Part shown: positions 1 through 5,062 of the stretch, piece after piece | Numbering within the stretch: position 1 is the first letter of the stretch | How the letters are laid out: each line of letters begins with the position of its first letter | From: Marivivens sp. | GTDB lineage: Bacteria; Pseudomonadota; Alphaproteobacteria; Rhodobacterales; Rhodobacteraceae | NCBI GenBank assembly: GCA_024642185.1 | Contig: JAHEBR010000121.1 | Span: 1-6,402 of the forward strand | Direction of reading: 5' to 3' | DNA: 6,402 nucleotides | Notes under the pieces: model-generated | Told to the model about the DNA's origin: nothing | Database searches by the model: none | Seen by the model: only the letters and a program-made list of their open reading frames with translations | Translations under genes and position numbers: made by a program

Positions 1-470
1 AGGGCGAAGAGCCGCGCGACTATGTCAAGCGGCTGGCGCGGGCCAAGGCTATGGCTGTGCCTGCGGCTGAAGGCGAGATCGTCCTTTGCGCCGATACCAC
101 CGTGGCGCTGGGCCGCCGCATCCTTGGCAAGCCCGAGAACGAAGGCGAAGCGGCCGAGTTCCTGCATCTTCTTTCGGGCCGCCGTCACAAGGTGATCACC
201 GCCGTGGCCGTTAAGCGCGGTGAGAAGATCTGGGTCAAAGACGTGCAGACGACCGTGGCGATGAAGCTTCTGTCCAACCCCGAGGTGAACGCCTATATCG
301 CCAGTGGCGACTGGAAGGGCAAGGCCGGTGGCTACGCCATCCAAGGCCCTGCCGGCGCCTTCATCCCGTGGATCACCGGCTCTTTCACCTGTGTCGTGGG
401 CCTTCCTCTTGCCGAAACCGCGGGCCTTCTCGTGGCCGCGGGCTATCCTCTTTACGGAGATCACGCATGA
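1..470 (+). CDS. maf: Maf family nucleoside triphosphate pyrophosphatase (3' part)
   Basis: The gene enters from the left edge in the frame beginning at base 3, and 155 C-terminal residues are visible. About 35-45 N-terminal residues, including the usual SxSPRR substrate loop, lie outside the window, judging from a family length near 190-200. Visible Maf motifs are the PRDYVKRLA helix, CADTTV with the presumed catalytic Asp (visible residue 31), GKPEN, LSGRRHKVITAV, DWKGKAGGYAIQG and ITGSFTCVVGLPL. The GKAGGYAIQG and GLPL segments are typical of the YhdE branch, which hydrolyses dTTP/UTP and related non-canonical nucleotides to monophosphates in the cytoplasm (family knowledge). Assignment to that branch over the YceF (m7GTP) branch is inference. 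The TGA stop at 468-470 overlaps the next ATG (467-469) in an ATGA, indicating operon membership and translational coupling. Confidence 0.93.
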   Translation, partial: GEEPRDYVKRLARAKAMAVPAAEGEIVLCADTTVALGRRILGKPENEGEAAEFLHLLSGRRHKVITAVAVKRGEKIWVKDVQTTVAMKLLSNPEVNAYIASGDWKGKAGGYAIQGPAGAFIPWITGSFTCVVGLPLAETAGLLVAAGYPLYGDHA

Positions 471-1501
471 AGGGCCGTTCGATCCTTCTCGACCATATCG
501 GCGGGCGCGAAGCTGCGGCCCTCATCTCTGACGGCAAACTCGACGATCTTCTGATCGACGACGACAACGCCCCGCGCCCCGGCGCCATCTTCCGCGCCAT
601 CTGTGACCGGCCTCTGAAAGGGCAGGGCGGCATGATGCTGCGCCTTCCCGATGGCGAGACCGCCTTCCTGCGGCAGGGCAAGGGCCTCAAGCCCGGCCAG
701 TCGATGCTGGTGCAGGTCACGGGCTTTGCCGAAGGCGGCAAGGCCGTCCCGGTGACCGACCGCGTTCTTTTCAAGAGCCGCTACGCCATCGTCACCCCCG
801 GCGCGCCGGGCATCAACATCAGCCGCCAGATCGACGACGAGGACGAGCGCGACCGCCTTCTGGGCCTCGCCCGCGCGGTGATGGAGGGCGAGGACGGGCT
901 GATCCTGCGCTCTTCCTGTGCTGGCGCCGAGGATGACGACATCGCCGAAGACATCGCCGCCATGGCCGACCTTGCCGATGCCGTCATGGCCGACGCCGAA
1001 GGCACCGAGCCCGAGGCCCTCACCGAAGGCGATGGCCCCCATGTTCTGGCCTGGCGCGAATGGACGATCCCGGCCGAAGTGATCACCGAGGAGGGATGTT
1101 TCTCGAGCCACGGTATCCTCGACCAGATCGAGGCGCTGAAAGGCCCGCTCGTGAGCCTGGGCGAGGGGACGATGTATGTCGAAGCCACCCGCGCCCTCGT
1201 CGCGGTCGATGTGAATACCGGCGGCGACACCTCGCCCGCCGCGGCGCTCAAGGCCAACCTCGCCGCCTGCCGCGCCCTGCCGCGCGCCCTGCGCCTGCGC
1301 GGGTTCGGCGGCCAGATCGCCGTCGATTTCGCGCCCATGTCGAAAGCGCACCGCAAGCAGGTCGAACAATCGCTGCGGGCCTCCTTCAAGAACGACCCGA
1401 TCGAGACCTCGCTCGTCGGCTGGACGCAGATGGGCCTCTTCGAGCTGCAACGCAAACGCGAGCGGCTGAATGTGGCCCAGATGCTGGCGGGGCTGGCCTG
1501 A
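467..1501 (+). CDS. Short ribonuclease E/G family protein
   Basis: A 344-residue protein of the RNase E/G family, whose members are endonucleases processing rRNA and mRNA. An S1-like RNA-binding segment spans about residues 37-105. A sensor-like segment GLILRSS (144-150) matches the GLIVRT 5'-phosphate-sensing motif of RNase E, with Arg148 kept and Ser149 in place of Thr. The catalytic core holds VAVDVNTGG (Asp248) and IAVDFAPM (Asp287), equivalents of the two magnesium-binding Asp residues. It ends just after the LFELQRKRER segment, so the CPxC zinc-link and the rest of RNase G (about 490 residues) are missing without any sign of a frameshift. Upstream in-frame ATGs exist inside maf, but the start at 467 gives the ATGA overlap and the family's N-terminus. 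It is probably a paralogue beside a full-length RNase E elsewhere (inference). Activity is likely but unproven. Confidence 0.9.
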   Translation: MKGRSILLDHIGGREAAALISDGKLDDLLIDDDNAPRPGAIFRAICDRPLKGQGGMMLRLPDGETAFLRQGKGLKPGQSMLVQVTGFAEGGKAVPVTDRVLFKSRYAIVTPGAPGINISRQIDDEDERDRLLGLARAVMEGEDGLILRSSCAGAEDDDIAEDIAAMADLADAVMADAEGTEPEALTEGDGPHVLAWREWTIPAEVITEEGCFSSHGILDQIEALKGPLVSLGEGTMYVEATRALVAVDVNTGGDTSPAAALKANLAACRALPRALRLRGFGGQIAVDFAPMSKAHRKQVEQSLRASFKNDPIETSLVGWTQMGLFELQRKRERLNVAQMLAGLA

Positions 1502-1683
1502 TGGCCTGCCCGATCTGCGCAAAAGAGACGGCCAAGGCCTATCGCCCCTTCTGCTCGAAACGCTGCGCCGATGTGGATCTTTCCCGCTGGCTCGGTGAGC
1601 GCTATGCTATCCCCTCGGACGATCCCCAAGACGCCGAAGAGGCCGCCCGCGCCGCCGAAGAGGCGAGCCCGAAACCGCACTGA
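1501..1683 (+). CDS. yacG: DNA gyrase inhibitor YacG, zinc-binding
   Basis: A 60-residue protein with a compact zinc finger: Cys3-X2-Cys6-X11-Cys18-X3-Cys22, including the diagnostic RPFCSKRC stretch followed by ADVDLSRWLGERYAIP. The C-terminal third is a low-complexity Glu/Ala-rich tail, as in other YacG proteins. In E. coli YacG binds GyrB and inhibits gyrase (family knowledge); the same role here is inference. The ATG at 1501-1503 shares its A with the TGA of the RNase gene (1499-1501), so translation is probably coupled. Its position after maf and the RNase E/G gene is a recurrent alphaproteobacterial arrangement. Confidence 0.92.
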   Translation: MACPICAKETAKAYRPFCSKRCADVDLSRWLGERYAIPSDDPQDAEEAARAAEEASPKPH

Positions 1684-1703
1684 ACTTTTTCCGCAAAACC
1701 CTC

Positions 1704-1731
1704 TGGACACCCCCGCAGCCCCCGTCTAGAA
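1704..1731 (+). promoter_or_regulatory. Candidate promoter of the tRNA-Phe gene
   Basis: TGGACA (1704-1709, one mismatch to the sigma70 -35 box) is followed after 16 bp of C-rich spacer by CTAGAA (1726-1731) as a -10-like box. A C-rich spacer with TAGAA-like -10 is the look I associate with stable-RNA promoters in this family (recollection, not checked). Transcription would start near 1738-1740, about 30 bases before the tRNA. Confidence 0.5.
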
Positions 1732-1742
1732 GCCTCTCACCC

Positions 1743-1765
1743 AAACGGCCCTGATCGGCCCGTTT
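1743..1765 (+). repeat. Inverted repeat in the tRNA-Phe leader
   Basis: AAACGG (1743-1748) pairs with CCGTTT (1760-1765), and further C-G pairs can extend the stem inward with a bulge. It lies between the candidate promoter and the tRNA 5' end. It could be a leader hairpin removed by RNase P/RNase E processing, or a weak terminator for the yacG operon. A terminator fits poorly, because it would also stop transcription of the tRNA. Confidence 0.4.
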
Positions 1766-1770
1766 CCCGT

Positions 1771-1845
1771 GCCCGGGTAGCTCAGGGGTAGAGCAGTGGA
1801 TTGAAAATCCTCGTGTCGGTGGTTCGATTCCGCCCCCGGGCACCA
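1771..1845 (+). tRNA. tRNA-Phe (anticodon GAA)
   Basis: A complete 75-nt cloverleaf. The acceptor stem GCCCGGG (1771-1777) pairs perfectly with CCCGGGC (1835-1841). The D arm is GCTC/GAGC (1780-1783, 1791-1794). The anticodon loop TTGAAAA (1801-1807) has anticodon GAA at 1803-1805. The T arm is GGTGG/CCGCC around TTCGATT (1818-1834). CCA is encoded at 1843-1845. The anticodon stem GTGGA/TCCTC has a T-T mismatch at its second pair (1797/1811), the only irregularity. No clear intrinsic terminator follows. Confidence 0.97.
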
Positions 1846-1895
1846 CTCTTCGCTCCCGCGCCAATTCGTCCCGCTCTTCCTCCTGTTCGACTCGC

Positions 1896-1925
1896 TTGCC
1901 AGCCGAGGGGTTCGTGTGCGCTAAT
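1896..1925 (+). promoter_or_regulatory. Candidate promoter of the STAS-kinase operon
   Basis: TTGCCA (1896-1901, 5 of 6 to the -35 consensus) is followed after 18 bp by GCTAAT (1920-1925, 4 of 6 to the -10 consensus). A start near 1932 would give a leader of about 45 nt that contains AGGAAAGGA (1962-1970) as ribosome binding site, 6 nt before the ATG at 1977. I saw no paired TTAA half-sites for CtrA in this gap (1846-1976). Confidence 0.45.
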
Positions 1926-1976
1926 ATCTCAAAGTTGGAATAGATTCGGCATTCGTGCCGCAGGAAAGGATAGCTC

Positions 1977-2312
1977 ATGGAGATCAAGGACAAGGAACTC
2001 GACCACGGGGTTCTCAAGGTGACGATGACCGGTTCGCTCGATGTGGCCGGCTCCGATGTGGCCGACGCGCATTTTGCTGCGATTGACCAGAGCAAGACCC
2101 GGATCGTCGCCGATCTGACCCATGTCGATTTCCTGGCGTCTGTCGGCATTCGCGTGCTGGTCAAAACCGCCAAGGCGCTTGGCGCGCGGGGCGGCAAGCT
2201 TGTCCTCCTCAATCCCAACGATGCCGCGCGGCGGGTGATGTTCACGACCGGTCTCGACCGGATCGTGCCGATTGCCGACGACGAACAGTCCGCGGTTATT
2301 GCTGCTTCCTGA
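1977..2312 (+). CDS. STAS-domain anti-sigma-factor antagonist (RsbV/SpoIIAA type)
   Basis: A 111-residue single STAS domain. Visible landmarks are the N-terminal strands with VTMTGSLDV (residues 15-23), the core strand RIVADLTHVDFL (42-53), the phosphorylation-site loop A54-S55-V56-G57 leading into helix IRVLVKTAK, and the C-terminal GGKLVLLNP strand (72-80). Ser55 aligns with phosphorylated Ser58 of B. subtilis SpoIIAA, where the local motif is DSSG. In partner switching the unphosphorylated form binds the kinase/anti-sigma factor and displaces its target; phosphorylation breaks that contact (family knowledge). The start is supported by a strong AGGAAAGGA site. The gene lies 2 bp before its predicted kinase and faces a PP2C phosphatase, all three roles of the circuit. 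The best functional model I know is RbaV of Rhodobacter capsulatus; orthology is inferred. Confidence 0.92.
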   Translation: MEIKDKELDHGVLKVTMTGSLDVAGSDVADAHFAAIDQSKTRIVADLTHVDFLASVGIRVLVKTAKALGARGGKLVLLNPNDAARRVMFTTGLDRIVPIADDEQSAVIAAS

Positions 2313-2314
2313 TC

Positions 2315-2725
2315 ATGGCCGACACGGCGATTACCCTTCAGGCCGATCTCGCCGAGATCGCCCGGATGAACCTTTGGCTCGAGGCCAATCACGGCGCCTC
2401 GGAGGATGTCTTCGAACGGATGAAGCTTTGCCTCAATGAGGCAGTTGAAAACACGATCCGCTATGGCTTTGACGCGGGGCAGGGCGGCCGGGTCGAGGTG
2501 CGGCTCGGTCAGAAAGGCGGCTGCGCCGAGATCGAGATTATCGACAATGGCGTGGAATTTGATCCCCTTGAGCGCGCCTCGCCAGACGCGATGACCGATC
2601 TCGAAACCGCGTCTATCGGCGGCTTCGGCATTGTCCTGATGCGCGAGGCCGCGACCTCGCTCGAATACGAGCGCCGCGAGGGGCGCAATGTGCTGATCGC
2701 GCGGTTCTGCGAGCGGGGCGCCTAG
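2315..2725 (+). CDS. Anti-sigma factor serine kinase (RsbW/SpoIIAB-type HATPase)
   Basis: A 136-residue GHKL ATPase fold. The N-box is LNEAVENTIRYGF with Glu42 and Asn46, the G1 box is IIDNGVEFDP with Asp77-Asn78-Gly79, and the G2 box is IGGFGIVLMRE (Gly102, Gly103, Gly105). There is no histidine-kinase phosphoacceptor domain, as expected of RsbW-type proteins that phosphorylate a STAS antagonist on Ser/Thr and hold a sigma factor. The ATG is 2 bp after the STAS stop, and no Shine-Dalgarno sequence is visible ahead of it, so expression probably relies on translational coupling. The TAG stop (2723-2725) overlaps the stop of the convergent phosphatase gene. It resembles RbaW of Rhodobacter capsulatus. 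No sigma factor gene is adjacent, so the target is unknown. Confidence 0.9.
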   Translation: MADTAITLQADLAEIARMNLWLEANHGASEDVFERMKLCLNEAVENTIRYGFDAGQGGRVEVRLGQKGGCAEIEIIDNGVEFDPLERASPDAMTDLETASIGGFGIVLMREAATSLEYERREGRNVLIARFCERGA

Positions 2726-4059
2726 GGGCCGATATACCGCGCGGCGAGGCAGGTGATGTCGTCCGACTGGGGCACGCCTTCCGCAAAGGCCAGAACATCC
2801 GCCATTATCCCGCCCACCGTGTCTTTCACCGCCGCCCCCTTCAGGCGCGACATAAGGGCGGCAAAGCGTTCTGTTCCGAACATTGCCCCGCCCTGTCCAA
2901 AAGCTTCGGTGATGCCATCTGTGCCAAAGATGATCGTATCGCCTGGGGCCAGCTGCCGGACGCCATCGCCATAAGGCATCCTCTCAAAAAGCCCCACCGC
3001 CGGCCCTTCGGGGCCGATCTGCTCGGGCGTGCCATCGGCGCGCAGGATATAGGCCTCTTCATGGGCCGCATTGGCATAGTCGAGCCGTCCGGTTTCCAGA
3101 TCGAGCCGCGCATAGCACAGAGTGACGAACATGCTCTCGCTATTGTCCTCGGCCAGAAGGTCGTTCAGCGCCGCCACCACCTCGCCCGCGGGATGGCCGC
3201 GCCGCGCGATGGTCTTGAGGACGGTGCGGGTCACGCTCATGAAGATCGCGGCCGGAATCCCCTTGCCCGAGACATCGCCCACCGCAAGGCCGAGCGTCTT
3301 GTCGTCGACCATGAAGTAGTCGAAGAAATCGCCGCCTACCTGCTTGGCGGGTTTCATGTCGGCCGCCACCTCGAACTGGCTCGCCCGCGCGCCCGCGCTG
3401 ATCGACTTGGGCAGGAACGAGCGCTGGATCACCTCGGCGGTGCTCATCTCCTGTTGGAAGAGGTGCTTGGTGGTGATCTCGTTCGCCATACTCTCGAAAA
3501 CATCGGCGAAATGGCTGTAGCGATCCGCCCCGTGGCGCAGCGCCGAAAGCATATCTGGCTCGAACGATCCCTTGGCGAGCGCCTGCGCCGCCTGCGACAT
3601 CACCGCGACCGAGTTGTTCGACCGGTCGAGCCGCCCGCCCAGCTCTGCGATCACGTTCATGGCGCAGGAGGGATCGCGCTGCATGAGGTCAAAGATTGCC
3701 TCTCGCCCGATCCGCAAGAGCTGCGCGCCCGCCAGCGACAAAACGGCGGCGTTGCGCTTGCGGTCCGAGAAGGCGGCGATCTCTCCCACCAATTCGCCCG
3801 CGCCGACCTTTGCCACGATCGAGGGGCCGGTCTCGGTCGCCACTTCGATATCAATGGCGCCCTCAAGGATCAGATAGGCGGCGTCGCCCGTTTCGTTCTG
3901 TTCGAAAAGCCGCTCGCCGGGGGCGAGGCCGACGACCTGACAGGCGCGGGCGAGGGCGTGCAGCTGTTCGTCGGCGATGGCCGAGAAGATCGAGGTCTTC
4001 TGAAGAGACTCGACAAGACGTTCCGGGGTGATCGCCGGATCTCCGCTCGAGGGGGGCAT
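2722..4059 (-). CDS. PP2C/SpoIIE-type phosphatase with N-terminal cNMP-binding-like domain
   Basis: A 445-residue cytoplasmic protein with no membrane segments. Residues about 22-145 form a Crp-type cyclic nucleotide-binding fold: IFSAIADEQL, GERLFEQNETGDAAYLILEG and a phosphate-binding-cassette-like GEIAAFSDRKRNAAV (92-106). A mostly helical linker (about 150-220) contains the TAEVIQRSFLP segment typical before PP2C_SIG domains. The phosphatase domain carries the metal-binding aspartates in GGDFFD (Asp244), GDVSGKG (Asp262), TDGITEAF (Asp381) and SDDIT (Asp433/434). It should dephosphorylate the STAS antagonist encoded convergently and so activate the pathway (inference from family and context). 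An in-frame ATG exists at 4185, but the ATG at 4059 has GGAG (4068-4065) 5 nt ahead and begins just before the domain, so I chose it. The ligand of the sensor domain is unknown. Confidence 0.9.
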   Translation of the reverse strand: MPPSSGDPAITPERLVESLQKTSIFSAIADEQLHALARACQVVGLAPGERLFEQNETGDAAYLILEGAIDIEVATETGPSIVAKVGAGELVGEIAAFSDRKRNAAVLSLAGAQLLRIGREAIFDLMQRDPSCAMNVIAELGGRLDRSNNSVAVMSQAAQALAKGSFEPDMLSALRHGADRYSHFADVFESMANEITTKHLFQQEMSTAEVIQRSFLPKSISAGARASQFEVAADMKPAKQVGGDFFDYFMVDDKTLGLAVGDVSGKGIPAAIFMSVTRTVLKTIARRGHPAGEVVAALNDLLAEDNSESMFVTLCYARLDLETGRLDYANAAHEEAYILRADGTPEQIGPEGPAVGLFERMPYGDGVRQLAPGDTIIFGTDGITEAFGQGGAMFGTERFAALMSRLKGAAVKDTVGGIMADVLAFAEGVPQSDDITCLAARYIGP

Positions 4060-4100
4060 TCCGTCTCCGTTTTCTCTTTGGTGGTCTTGCCTGCCGCGCC

Positions 4101-4130
4101 ATCGTTCCGGGATCGGCCTGCCTCTGTCAA
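4101..4130 (-). promoter_or_regulatory. Candidate promoter of the phosphatase gene
   Basis: On the minus strand a perfect -35 hexamer TTGACA (4130-4125) is followed after 18 bp by AACGAT (4106-4101), a weak -10 match with 3 of 6 bases. A start around 4094 would leave a leader of about 35 nt with the GGAG ribosome binding site. The perfect -35 box and its position ahead of the chosen start are the main support. Confidence 0.45.
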
Positions 4131-4131
4131 C

Positions 4132-4148
4132 TCGCGGCTGTGCCGCGA
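4132..4148. repeat. 17-bp palindrome, operator candidate between divergent promoters
   Basis: TCGCGGC (4132-4138), a 3-bp centre TGT, then GCCGCGA (4142-4148) form perfect 7-bp inverted arms. A second inverted repeat, TGCCG-CGAA-CGGCA (4141-4154), overlaps the right arm. The palindrome sits in the 25 bp separating the two outward-facing TTGACA boxes, where a dimeric regulator could touch both promoters. No regulator is identified. GC-rich DNA produces such repeats by chance, so the position is the stronger argument. Confidence 0.45.
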
Positions 4149-4155
4149 ACGGCAT

Positions 4156-4185
4156 TTGACAAGCGGCCCCGAGGATCGCCACCAT
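4156..4185 (+). promoter_or_regulatory. Candidate promoter of the outer-membrane protein gene
   Basis: A perfect -35 hexamer TTGACA (4156-4161) is followed after 18 bp by CACCAT (4180-4185), matching the -10 consensus at 3 of 6 positions. Transcription would begin near 4192 and leave a leader of about 75 nt. The weak -10 suggests activator dependence or a different true -10. Confidence 0.4.
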
Positions 4186-4228
4186 TTGCAGGTGGGCGCT
4201 TGTTTGCCCGCGAAAAGGCCAGCGAAGG

Positions 4229-4253
4229 GCCGGAAAATGACGCGGTTTCCGGC
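4229..4253 (+). repeat. 8-bp inverted repeat in the leader just before the start codon
   Basis: GCCGGAAA (4229-4236) and TTTCCGGC (4246-4253) pair perfectly around a 9-nt loop. The stem ends 15 nt before the ATG at 4269, where the ribosome binding site is weak (GACGAGAC). It could influence translation initiation or be a protein-binding site. Confidence 0.5.
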
Positions 4254-4268
4254 GATGGTTGACGAGAC

Positions 4269-4856
4269 ATGAAGCGAGACGCGCGCATAGCCCTGACAGC
4301 GCCCCGCCTCTGGGCGATGGGCGCAGCTGTGCTTTGCGCCCTCGCTCCGCCCGCCGCCGCCCAAGACTATACCCACCTGGTCGAGGTCCGCGCCGGGTCG
4401 CCCCTCTCGCAGCTTGCGCGCGATGCTGTTTTCCTTGACCAGATCTATTCCGACGGCAGTTCCATCGACTTGGCCCCCTGGTATGCCACTGGCTGGCAGG
4501 ATTTGCAGATGACCTGGCTCACCGAGATCGACGCAAGCTCGGGCGTTTTCTGGGGCTTTTCCACCGGCGAGCAGGGCGGGAAATACCGCATTGATCCTGC
4601 CCTGACATTGGGCTTCCTGAACGTGCAGGATCTCGAGGACGGCTGGACCGTCAGCCTTTCAACGACTTTCCGCTTTGGTGGTCGCCTCGCTGAGGATGCC
4701 TGCGTCGCCGATTACGGGGCGATTGGCGGCGTTCAGCAGGTCAACTGCCGGATGTCGGGCTCCTACCTGCCGCCCGCTGAAACGCTCGACTATCTCTGGG
4801 ACGAAGCCCCCGAGGGTCAGCTCGACCTGAACCTGCGCTGGGAGCTCAAATTCTGA
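4269..4856 (+). CDS. Secreted, probable outer-membrane beta-barrel protein of unknown function
   Basis: A 195-residue protein I do not recognise as a named family. Residues 1-32 look like a Sec signal peptide: positive MKRDAR, hydrophobic core LWAMGAAVLCALA, and PPAAAQ before the mature DYTHLVEV, with cleavage near 31-33. The mature part alternates polar and hydrophobic/aromatic residues, for example DLQMTWLTEI, GVFWGFSTG, ALTLGFLNV and WTVSLSTTFRFGG. It ends in LDLNLRWELKF, with a terminal Phe and hydrophobic residues at -3, -5, -7 and -9, the usual beta-signal for insertion into the outer membrane. At about 163 mature residues a small barrel of roughly eight strands is plausible (inference). 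Cys145 and Cys160 could form a disulphide in the periplasm or a loop. The start has only a weak ribosome binding site but leads directly into the signal peptide. It precedes a secreted protease gene in the same direction, 206 bp away. Confidence 0.75.
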   Translation: MKRDARIALTAPRLWAMGAAVLCALAPPAAAQDYTHLVEVRAGSPLSQLARDAVFLDQIYSDGSSIDLAPWYATGWQDLQMTWLTEIDASSGVFWGFSTGEQGGKYRIDPALTLGFLNVQDLEDGWTVSLSTTFRFGGRLAEDACVADYGAIGGVQQVNCRMSGSYLPPAETLDYLWDEAPEGQLDLNLRWELKF

Positions 4857-4885
4857 AACAGTCGGTGGCAGGGCGGGCGACTGTT
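4857..4885 (+). repeat. Inverted repeat directly after the barrel gene
   Basis: AACAGTCG (4857-4864) and CGACTGTT (4878-4885) form a perfect 8-bp stem with a 13-nt G-rich loop, starting one base after the TGA stop. No real T-run follows (GTATATGG), so it is a poor intrinsic terminator. It may stabilise the mRNA 3' end or assist termination. Confidence 0.45.
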
Positions 4886-4944
4886 GTATATGGATATCAA
4901 ATCCCCGAACCGCGCGAAAATTTCTCTCTCCAGATTTCAGCGAC

Positions 4945-4974
4945 TTGACCCGAAATCTTCACATTTTCCTAGGT
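4945..4974 (+). promoter_or_regulatory. Weak promoter candidate upstream of the protease gene
   Basis: TTGACC (4945-4950) matches the -35 consensus at 5 of 6 positions and lies in the locally AT-richer part of the 4857-5062 gap. At 18-bp spacing lies CTAGGT (4969-4974), a poor sigma70 -10 box, so an alternative sigma factor or an activator is possible. I saw no convincing gene in this gap. Confidence 0.25.
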
Positions 4975-5015
4975 GAACAGCGGCTCTCATGGGAAACTGG
5001 GTGTGGAATTGCTGT

Positions 5016-5037
5016 CCGGCGGGAATTGATGCGCCGG
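5016..5037 (+). repeat. Leader hairpin upstream of the protease gene
   Basis: CCGGCG (5016-5021) and CGCCGG (5032-5037) pair around a 10-nt AT-rich loop, 10 nt before the AGGAGA ribosome binding site (5048-5053). It may affect mRNA stability or translation, or be incidental in GC-rich DNA. Confidence 0.35.
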
Positions 5038-5062
5038 CCTTTGGCACAGGAGATTTGAAGAC

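Noticed and set aside
461..1710. Long minus-strand open frames (353 and 309 codons) opposite the RNase E/G gene
   Set aside because: They mirror a clearly conserved plus-strand gene in GC-rich DNA, and their translations (rich in Arg, Ala, Ser, Gly, His) show no family motifs.
1771..1976. tRNA-Phe 3' end as an integration site for a mobile element
   Set aside because: No integrase, no direct repeat of the tRNA end, and no change in gene character downstream is visible.
1846..1976. CtrA-type binding site (TTAA-N7-TTAA) before the STAS operon
   Set aside because: I looked because related systems are CtrA-linked, but found no TTAA half-sites in this gap.
3061..4272. 403-codon plus-strand open frame opposite the phosphatase gene
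   Set aside because: It is antisense to a gene with intact cNMP-like and PP2C motifs, and its translation has no recognisable domain.
4255..4272. Five-codon upstream frame (MVDET) whose TGA overlaps the barrel start codon as ATGA
   Set aside because: There is no ribosome binding site ahead of 4255, and such short frames are frequent by chance; no further evidence supports a leader peptide.
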